Shown: positions 56,787-64,000 of the stretch, piece by piece
Position numbering within the stretch: position 1 is the stretch's first letter
Layout: every line of letters begins with the position of its first letter
Source: Pyricularia pennisetigena
Taxonomy: Eukaryota; Ascomycota; Sordariomycetes; Magnaporthales; Pyriculariaceae
Assembly: GCF_004337985.1 (NCBI RefSeq)
Contig: NC_043744.1
Coordinates: forward strand, 3,988,663 to 4,052,662
Length of the DNA stretch: 64,000 nucleotides
Reading direction: 5' to 3'
Program-made: the position numbers and the translations under genes
The notes under the pieces: generated by a model
The model's database searches: none
Told to the model about the DNA's origin: nothing
The model's input: the letters and a program-made list of their open reading frames with translations, nothing else

Positions 56787-57670
56787 ATGCCACCGACAGC
56801 CCCAACCGGCATGCTCCTGCTGCTCTATTTGATGTTACAACTCGCGCTGGCCGGGGAGGCACACGCCAACCACGCCGAGCGCATCATCCAACGTTCTCCC
56901 GGCCACCCCGATCGAGACTTGGCACAGCTCTCCCGCCGGCAAGCCGTGTCGCCCCAGTGCGGTCCGGCAGGGGGCAACCGCCGCTGCGCAAACAACCTCT
57001 GCTGCTCCGACTACGGCTACTGCGGCGACGAGCCAGACTACTGCGACGTGCGCTGGTGCCAGGTCCAGTACGGGCGGTGCGGCGACGCGCCCGCACCGCC
57101 ACCGACGACGACGTCCGGCACGACGACGATTTCCAGCACCGGCACGACGGCAACCGCGACCTCGCCGCCCGCCCCGACCGGGACCCTCGTGGCCAGCACC
57201 AACGGGCAGTGCGGCAACTCGACCACCTGCGCCGGGTCGCCGTTCGGCAGCTGCTGCTCCGAGTACTACTGGTGCGGCAGCGGGGCCGCATACTGCGGCG
57301 CGGGGTGCAGGGGCCCGTTCGGCACGTGCGGGGACGGGTCCGCGCCGCTGCCGCCGCCTGCGTCTTCTTCGACGGCGCTGACCAGCACCTCCACCTCGTC
57401 GTCGAGCACCAGCAGCGCCGGCGTTCCGCGGCCGTCCAACGCCAGCACCGACGGGAGGTGTGGCGTCGACGCGGGCAGGTTTACTTGGTGAGCTCTTTCT
57501 GTCCCCCCCGCCCCCTCCCCGTAATCACCACGACAAGGCTGACTAACATCTTATCACGCAGTACCGGAACTAATTATGGGCCGTGTTGCTCCGACTATGG
57601 ATGGTGTGGAGACGGGCCCGACTATTGCACGCCGCTGTACTGCCAGGCCGACTATGGCATATGTGGTTAA
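56787..57670 (+). CDS. Secreted protein with three chitin-binding CBM18 modules
   Basis: Two exons (56787-57487, 57562-57670) encode 269 residues. The ATG at 56787 is preferred because it gives a signal peptide (MLLLLYLMLQLALAG, ~9-23); an upstream in-frame ATG at 56709 would bury it. A dibasic RR at 50-51 may mark a propeptide end. Three hevein-type modules follow: about 58-99 (RRCANNLCCSDYGYCG), 142-182 (GQCGNSTTCAGSPFGSCCSE onward) and 225-269 (GPCCSDYGWCG), each with the conserved CC and aromatic-Cys-Gly. Thr/Ser/Pro-rich linkers, probably O-glycosylated, separate them. No catalytic domain is present. Family knowledge: such proteins bind chitin and can shield walls or sequester chitin fragments from hosts. 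The intron falls inside the third module and splits a Cys codon. The exact mature N-terminus is uncertain. Confidence 0.88.
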
Positions 57671-58159
57671 GGCAGTTTTGTGGACTCGGGGAAAAAAAAA
57701 AAGATCTTGTGACGCTGCTCTAGAAGCGATTGTTGAGCCAGGCTCAGCCAGTTACAATGTTGGGTGATGAAGAAAACAAAACAAGACAATTCACAGCGGG
57801 GACTACCAAAGAAAGGAGTCAGTACGGAATAGAGATAGATGGTTCTCTCTTCAGCTTCATATTACTACGGCTCTCTGGTCAGGGTGCAAAAGAATAAAAC
57901 ACCCAGAAATGCAATACAACAATAGTCCTGAAACAACTCCAATGTTACAAGCCAGACGGCTGAAACGGGCATGGGAAATCGAACATGAACACCACAACCA
58001 GAGCATGGTCCTTGAGGCTGGAAATCCCTCCATGTGAATCAACATCAATCTCTAGGCGTCTGAAACCAAACAAGACACATGTAGGACCGCTGAGGTGTCT
58101 GTCCCAGTGACAATGCAGCAAGCACAAGTCAATCAACAATGACCGAGACGGCTCTTCCC
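57671..58159. other. Convergent 3' intergenic region
   Basis: About 490 bp between the stops of convergent genes; no gene seen. Confidence 0.55.
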
Positions 58160-60994
58160 CTATTCCTGCCCCGCAGAGTGGACCTTGCGGGCAAACCACG
58201 TAATCGATCTGTAGTCCTTCTTCTCCCCCTTGACATACGTCGTAACGCTGAACCTGGGGATCCGTATTGCCCGAAACTCGAATCTGTACGCGAGGTCATA
58301 CTGGTCAGGCTGGCACCAGTGACTGCCCTTGGCGTTCCAGTGCGGCATGTCGTCGCTGGGTAGGCTCATGCCGTGTATCGCGAGCGCCGGCGAGTCTATA
58401 TCGGTCATGGCGGCAGATCGTGCCTTGGCATCCTCATCGTCCGATCCGCTTTCGTCATCATCATGCGTCGAGAGCTGCTCGAGCTCAATCTTGTGGAAAA
58501 AGTAGTCGACCGACTTTTGGTCCTTGGTGTCGACGAACCAGACCGTTATCTCGTCTGTCGCCTCATTGTAACGGTAGACGTAGTATCGCCACGTCGTGAA
58601 CGACTGGCTGCTCCCGACAGGCGTAAACTCCCCCTCTTCCTTGTACAGGTACTCGTGCATGAGAGCCATGGCAGCCGGGTCTTCGGCGATGGCCTTGTCC
58701 AAACCGCGTTTCGTCGCCTCGCGCGGGTAGAAATATGCCGTCCCGACATAGTGCCCACTGCCAAAGCCGTAGTGATCGTTGAAGCTGGTGATTTCTCTGT
58801 CCATGGCCCACTCGCCCTGCAGTCCGCGAAAAATTGCACGTGCGACGAACCGCCCATCCTGGAGAGCCGCGCCGACCGTCCGCCGTGTCGCAGCCAGATT
58901 TTTCGACATTTCATCGAGCTGCTGGCCCGACGCGCCCTTGGAGGGGTATCGCGAGGGCGTCAGGATGTTCATGGGCTCGTCGCCGTCCGGAGGGATCAGT
59001 TCTGTGGCTGTTGGGGGAGGAGTCATATTTATGTCGAGTGCGCGCGCGAACTCTTGCATCAACCAGGCGTAGTCGCCCATGGGGTATTGTGCGGCAGACT
59101 CGGGGTGTTCTTTGCGGTGGACGCGCAGCGCGCGTTCTCTGTTCATGCAATCGTCTGCTTCTAGCGCTGATTTTAAACTGATGGCGAGCGGGGGCACAGT
59201 GACTTGAGCTTGGCCGGCCTCGAGGACTGACTCGGATGGTGCTGCTGTACTTGTGGGGTTTGCGGCAGCTGGCGGCCGAAAGTCCTGGCCGAGATATTTG
59301 GCGAGGAAGCGGGACTGCATCTCAATGACGCCCCAATATGGCGAACGGTAGAAGCCGACGAAGCCCAGGTTGGCGACGTCCGGGTGATGCGTGTTATGGA
59401 ATTTGAGCACCAGCGGATGTGTGTTATCTGCCTCGTCGAATTCTAGAACGTCCTTTATCGACTGCGGAAGGAACTGGAGCGAGTCTTTGACCGACCAGCC
59501 CGTCGCAGACACGACCGCGGCTATGTCGTCGAGGGTGATTTCTTCCCCAGCGTTCTTCACCGACGCTGACCGGTCCGAAATGCGAGTGACGGTCCCTGGC
59601 ACATGGACAATGTCCCCAGAGCGGACGAACTCGAGGTAGGTGTCGCTCATAGCGAGATACGGTGCTTCCTCCGCTAGCTTGTCGGTTATTCTGAGGACAG
59701 GGCTGACGTCGCCCTGGTCACCACCTAGGACGGTCCGGAAGGTGTAGTTGACCTCTCGCTTCCTCTCTTGGGAAAGAATCCCCTGGTTGTTGGTCAAAGG
59801 TAGCTGCCTGCGCGAGAGGTTGTACGCTGGGAGATCGACGGGCAGGAAGCGAGGGCGTAGGTGGGAGGGCTAAAATTGGATGGCGTCAAGCAAGAAAATG
59901 TTAGTTAGCAAACAGTTTCTTTCTTACCCAATAACGAACCTCGACAATGCCGTGGGCCAAAGAAAAGGGGTTTCACTTCACTTACAGTCGCCGTGCCGAT
60001 CAGAGGAAACAGCCACGATGGCCTCTTTGACACGTGGTATACCCGGTATTTCTCCGGGTTCTCGATCCCGCCAGCGCCACCGGGCGAGTGCACAGCCGAC
60101 GACAGGTCCCTAGAGATGGTGCCGGCGACCTCGTACGCCGACATCTGGCTTCCAACCACCAGGACCTTGCCGCCCGATGTCTTGCCCTTGGCGCCCAGCA
60201 GCGACGCCACATCCCGGTACTGGCCAGCCGGGACGACGGGGACACCAGCCTTACCAAAGTCGACCCGCCCAATATCAGGCCGCCCAAAGAACCCCGACGC
60301 GATCACGACGGCATCGAACCGCCGCGCCGAGCCCTCTCCCTCCACTCTGACGTCCCACCCGGCCTCGCCGGGCCTCCCTCCCGCCGCGACCGCCACCGGC
60401 TCCACGCCCACCACTCTCGCGTTCATGTGGACCTCGACGGTCCCCTGCGCGCGCTTGTACAGCGCCTCGGGCGTATTGCCCTCGGCCTCGGCCGGCTCCG
60501 GGAGGTATGTGGCCGCATACCGGGCGAGGTAGCGTCCGACGTCGTGGGCGCGGGGGAACTCTGGTGCGTTGTCCTCCCAGGCCAGGTCGGAAAACTGGAC
60601 CGTGTGTCGGCTTTGGTTGCACGGCATCAACGGGTGCACTTGTCCTGCGGCGTCGGTGGGCGAGCTGGGCCAGAGGCCGCCTAGACGTGGCTGGGCCTCG
60701 AAGATGGTCACTTTGAAACGGTGGTATCCCTGGTTGAGCGCGATGTGGCCAGCGCCCTGGACGAGCTCGGCATTCAGGTACTTGGCCGCGCATGCTCCGG
60801 AGGGGCCATATCCTTGGCGAAGTGGTTGGGAGTGTTAGTTTGTGAGTTTCTCAAATGGCCCAAAGGCAATCCGAGCACAAGAATATGGAGAAATGTGTTG
60901 TTGGTGAGTGAATCAGGGGCATGACAGGTACAGGTTATCCCGCAAAAACAATGCACCCGGACTTACCAATGACACAGACAGTCTTGGCCGCCAT
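58160..60994 (-). CDS. Flavin-containing monooxygenase-like protein fused to a DUF6314-like domain
   Basis: Three exons (60994-60967, 60812-59986, 59869-58160) encode about 854 residues. The short first exon plus exon 2 make VCVIGYGPSGACAAKYL, the FAD-binding GxGxxG (residues 10-15). IFEAQPRLGGLW follows, then the second dinucleotide motif VVGSQMSAYEVAG (about 228-240) and YHVSKRPSWLFPL. Later, VVSATGWSVKDSLQFLP and NLGFVGFYRSPYWGVIEMQS belong to the FMO C-terminal part. Residues ~630-854 form a separate domain starting IFRGLQGEWAMDREITSFND, with GTAYFYPRE, YLYKEEGEF, SHWCQPDQYDLAYRFEF and KGEKKDYRSITWFAR, the pattern of DUF6314. An acidic insert (THDDDESGSDDED) interrupts it. FMOs oxygenate N, S or carbonyl groups with NADPH and O2; substrate unknown. 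No membrane segment or signal peptide is seen. Confidence 0.85.
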
Positions 60995-61074
60995 GGGCGC
61001 CTCGGATAAGACCGGAGGGTCCTTGGTAGACAGGATGTCCTAGATCCAGGCGTAAAAGACCAACAGCCACCAAC

Positions 61075-61254
61075 GGATGGACTCCTTTGCGCGGGAGGGG
61101 AACGTGATGAGCCAATCGATGGCCAACTGGTACGGTTTCAACTCTATTGAAGCGGATCTCCCAGTGATGAAGCTTCGCGTAGACACGCGGGCCAATGAAA
61201 CAAGAGGTGCTCGAATATGCCGTCAGCCGGCTGCTGAGGGGTTTCCGCTTCAAT
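61075..61254 (+). other. Short coding-like frame next to the gap, possible first exon
   Basis: From ATG at 61075 a 59-codon frame begins MDSFAREGNVMSQSMANWYG and has GC-rich third positions. A second coding-like frame starts inside it at 61195 and ends at a good donor (GTAAGC near 61290). They could be parts of one gene that continues toward the gap, or chance. No family is recognised. Confidence 0.2.
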
Positions 61255-61538
61255 GACCTCGATGAGGTTCAACACGTGAAACTCAAGGTAAGCGAAAGTG
61301 TATGCGCTTGAGGCGGCAGGCGTAAACAGACCTGAGAGAATCCTCCGCCCTATTCTTCTTGCGTGATTGCGTTGTAACGAGCGGTATCGTGTATGGTTCC
61401 CGCACTAGACGTTTCTTGGTGTCGAGAGCCCACTCGTGATGCAGATTGGAGGGTGCAAAATGTTAAAGTGGCGAGAGTGCGATATATGCGTAACCAGTTG
61501 AGTGGGACGAGGTCGACGACGGGCAAATGATTTAGAAA

Positions 61539-61548
61539 NNNNNNNNNN
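61539..61548. other. 10-N assembly gap
   Basis: Ten N characters, followed after AG by a 31-nt A run (61551-61581). The gap size is probably nominal. Confidence 0.98.
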
Positions 61549-61550
61549 AG

Positions 61551-61581
<31 letters not shown>
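61551..61581. repeat. 31-nt poly-A homopolymer beside the assembly gap
   Basis: Uninterrupted A run immediately after the gap; it probably caused the assembly break. Confidence 0.93.
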
Positions 61582-61583
<2 letters not shown>

Positions 61584-62796
61584 GAATAAATAAACAAACA
61601 AATTAGTAAATAATTTTAAAAAATGGTGAGCCCCCAGTAACAACAAACCAGGAAAATACTTGAGCAGGACGTATCCAGATATCTTCCGTTGACAAGTTGA
61701 CTCTTTCTCGAGCAGTTCAGGGGCGTGGGGTTTTGTTTCGATCCACACATTGGCGCGATGCACAGATCAGTATCAATTTTGCTACGATGACGAACCCGAC
61801 TTTTGGACGCGAACAGGGAGAAGGCGGGAATCCAGGAGAACTGACAGGGAAAAAAAAAAAAAATAAAAAGGTGGGGTTTTGCTGGCAGGGATTTTCTTCT
61901 GGCCTTCTGCAGTCCCCCAGTCGCAAAATAATAATTACTGCCTGTCGCAAAATGGCTCGTGAGGATGGGCGATGAGGGGCCGTCTTTTAGCTAACGTCCA
62001 AAGGGCCCAACAACACGTGCTTCCCGCGGTATTGCGCCATTTTAGGTTCGCTTATGGCCTTATACGCCGAGCCAACACACTCACTCAACCTGCGATTAAA
62101 TCATCATATGCAGCTGGTGAGGCATCTATTTCTACTACACAGGTGGATAGACGACATATACATAGTATCTGTGTATATGACCCGATTTTTTTTCACAATG
62201 ATGACTAAGACCAAAGCTCGTGCACCCCGTTTTCCTCCGTCTGTGCGACACTTGGTCAGAATTAAGGGGTCAGAAAAGCTTGATCCGTCTCTGCCCAACT
62301 GCGAATGTAAAAATGCAAAAGAAATCCTAGTGCGATCCGAAATGCCTCATCGACAAGAAGGCCAATATGAGGTTATGGTGATCCGCGACCATTTGTCCTC
62401 AAGAGAAACAATTGATGTAGATCCGCACGCTCTCTTCCTTCAGTCGGCGTCTTCTACCATCAAGCACCAAGGTTCCGGCTTGGGGACGCCATGCAGATCT
62501 GTTTGAGATAGAAAGCAGGTAAGATTGAGAAACAGAAGAAAATCCCCCAAGTAGAGTGAATAACAAAATCATACGATCCCTTGAACTCCCTGCCATGCAA
62601 GTGTCTTTGTGCATAAACAAACAAAAAAAAAAAAAGAGAGTGCAGAAAGAAAACATGTTCCGTACCGCCAAACGCCATTTGCCGATGCGGGTTTATCATG
62701 CGATGCATGACCTGCAGATTTAGAGGTCAAAGAACAGAAAAATTGATGAACAAATCAGGAACAAAATGCCCACCAGCAAATCCACCCATGATTATG

Positions 62797-62826
<30 letters not shown>
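62797..62826. repeat. TTGC tetranucleotide microsatellite
   Basis: About seven tandem TGCT units in non-coding DNA, just downstream of the channel gene's stop codon. Confidence 0.93.
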
Positions 62827-62828
<2 letters not shown>

Positions 62829-62898
62829 TGTCGATTGAGCTGTATTCAACTTTTCTCACCAATTGACAATCATGTCCAATCAATCAATCGGTGTGTCT

Positions 62899-64000
62899 TC
62901 AGGTGTGCACGGGCCGTAGGCCAAGATCGCTCGATTCACTAGGCGCTCTCTCTCGGAACGGATGCCACCGACGTGCCTCCCTCTCCATGTGGAACCTCAG
63001 AAAGTCATCCTCGCCATCGTAATCCGACTCCTGATCGGGCAGGCCAGGCTCGGCAGTGACGGGTGGCGGGTTGCGGTAGATCCAAGGCTGCTCAAGTCTG
63101 TACACAATTTCAGTCAGTCAGCGAGAGATCTTTTCAGTCGGCAGATTCCAACATCAAGAGAGGAAAGAAACGTACGGGATAGCCATGCTTGGATTGACAA
63201 ACCGCAAGCCCTTCTCGCGATCCTCGTCAACAGTGCTCCTCCTACGAACAAGTCTGATTGTCTCGTCGATCTCGTCTGGATCCACCTCATTGTCTGGATC
63301 GAACGGGCTCTCCTCAGTCTCGAGAGTGCCGTTGGGCCTGCGCGTCGGATGGGGCAGGCTTCGCAGCGATATGTACTTGGTCAGCGGCTCGTAGACCTGC
63401 CGGAACTGGTAGCTATACGAGCACGTCATGATTATGAGGGGTAGAATGAGTACCGCTGCGACAAATGCAGTCCGCAGCGCCAGAATTCCCGTCATGACAA
63501 GCTGGAAGACAATTAGGCCCAAGATGATGCGGTGCGTAATGATGCGCCACGCGCCGCCAGTGGCATGCGTTGGGGCTTCCATGGCATACAGAAGCTGGTA
63601 CTTGTACGTGTAGTAGCCGAGGGTAAAGTAGACGAGGCCTAGCAGCAGGACTAAGTAGCCCCTCGGCACGACGCTGTACACAATACAGAGGATGAAAACG
63701 AGTAGGGCCGTCGGCAGGTAGAAGCCGTAGCTAAAGATAGGAGGCTTGTCGAGCTCTGCACGCTCGCGAGGTGTGCGGGCAAACCACTTGTACCACGGGT
63801 ATGTGAAAACCGACCCAAACTCGAGAAGACGGAAAGGGAAGAGACCGATACCTTGGAGCATGATGAAGTTGATGTAAAAGTTGCTCAAGGACTCGATACC
63901 CGTGGCTAGAACCGTCGTGAACCTGGTGAGATCCCGCATGTCTTTTTGCAGGGTATCCCAGATATTTGTAGCTGTACCGAATGAGGTGAAAATCACAAAA
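62899..64000 (-). CDS. 3' part of a CSC1/OSCA/TMEM63-type (DUF221) membrane channel, 5' end outside window
   Basis: Two exons are visible: one from the right edge to 63176 and the last, 63097-62899, joined in phase across a GTACGT...CAG intron. The frame is open to the edge, so the gene continues beyond the window. The segment carries the RSN1_7TM/calcium-dependent channel region: hydrophobic spans around NFYINFIMLQGIGLFPFRLL, LPTALLVFILCIVYSVVPRG, YLVLLLGLVYFTLGYYTYKY and IILGLIVFQLVMTGILALRT, with the conserved PPIFSYGFYLP and YKYQLLYAMEAPTHATGGAW. A cytosolic tail follows, rich in Asp/Glu/Arg and ending WHPFRERAPSESSDLGLRPVHT. Family knowledge: these are mechano- or osmosensitive cation channels of the plasma or internal membranes. 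The yeast family includes Csc1, Rsn1, Phm7 and Spo75; which subgroup applies cannot be told from this part. Confidence 0.88.

Larger units (their letters stand above)
60995..62898. other. Intergenic region with assembly gap, poly-A run and tetranucleotide repeat
   Basis: No established gene. It contains a 10-N gap (61539-61548), an A31 run directly after it, a TTGC repeat (62797-62826) and a short coding-like frame at 61075-61254 pointing toward the gap. Confidence 0.55.

Overview
The window looks like chromosomal DNA of a filamentous ascomycete, most likely a sordariomycete. This is inferred from short introns (about 50-110 nt) with GTAAGT/GTACGT-type donors and CTAAC/CTGAC branch sites, GC-rich coding exons, long AT-richer intergenic DNA with homopolymer tracts, and typical fungal families (BUD23, SVP26/TEX261, TPS3/TSL1-like, RSA4, VCX1, CSC1/OSCA-type channel, CBM18 proteins, CmcJ/AsaB-like oxygenase). 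No prokaryotic operons, CRISPR arrays, rRNA or convincing tRNA genes were seen. Exon structures were built by hand from frame continuity and splice signals. Species is not determined.

Left part (1-9.7 kb): the 3' end of a large unknown gene, cut by the window edge, is followed by a complete paralogue (2956-6982) whose HEFAH zinc-peptidase-like motif is assembled across an intron. Then come BUD23 (18S rRNA methyltransferase, minus strand) and an SVP26/TEX261 ER-Golgi adaptor (plus strand), which share a divergent promoter region.

Middle part (9.7-37 kb): gene density is low. A small unknown protein (10992-11258) and about 4.7 kb of non-coding DNA lead to a TPS3/TSL1-like trehalose-synthase regulatory subunit (15961-19173, minus). 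After 5 kb of empty DNA come RSA4/Notchless (60S ribosome assembly), a divergent fungal protein kinase (minus), a vacuolar Ca2+/H+ exchanger with a very long cytosolic loop, and a secreted M14 carboxypeptidase with pre-pro region.

Accessory stretch (38.9-48.4 kb): an unknown 254-aa protein, a tail-anchored sulfotransferase-like protein, a CmcJ/AsaB-like (GA4-desaturase-family) oxygenase, a GT1 glycosyltransferase, a D-2-hydroxyacid dehydrogenase and a small acidic protein carrying an intact Zn(II)2Cys6 cysteine pattern lie side by side. The mix of tailoring enzymes plus a regulator-like protein hints at a small metabolic cluster, without any visible backbone synthase.

48.4-54.3 kb is a gene-poor, AT-richer island. 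It holds a decayed pogo/Fot1-type transposase fragment and a broken chitin-binding (CBM18) fragment, as expected of repeat-derived DNA. It is followed by a coiled-coil protein, an intact secreted protein with three CBM18 domains, a flavin monooxygenase fused to a C-terminal DUF6314-like domain, a 10-N assembly gap next to a poly-A run, and the 3' part of a CSC1/OSCA-type membrane channel running off the right edge.
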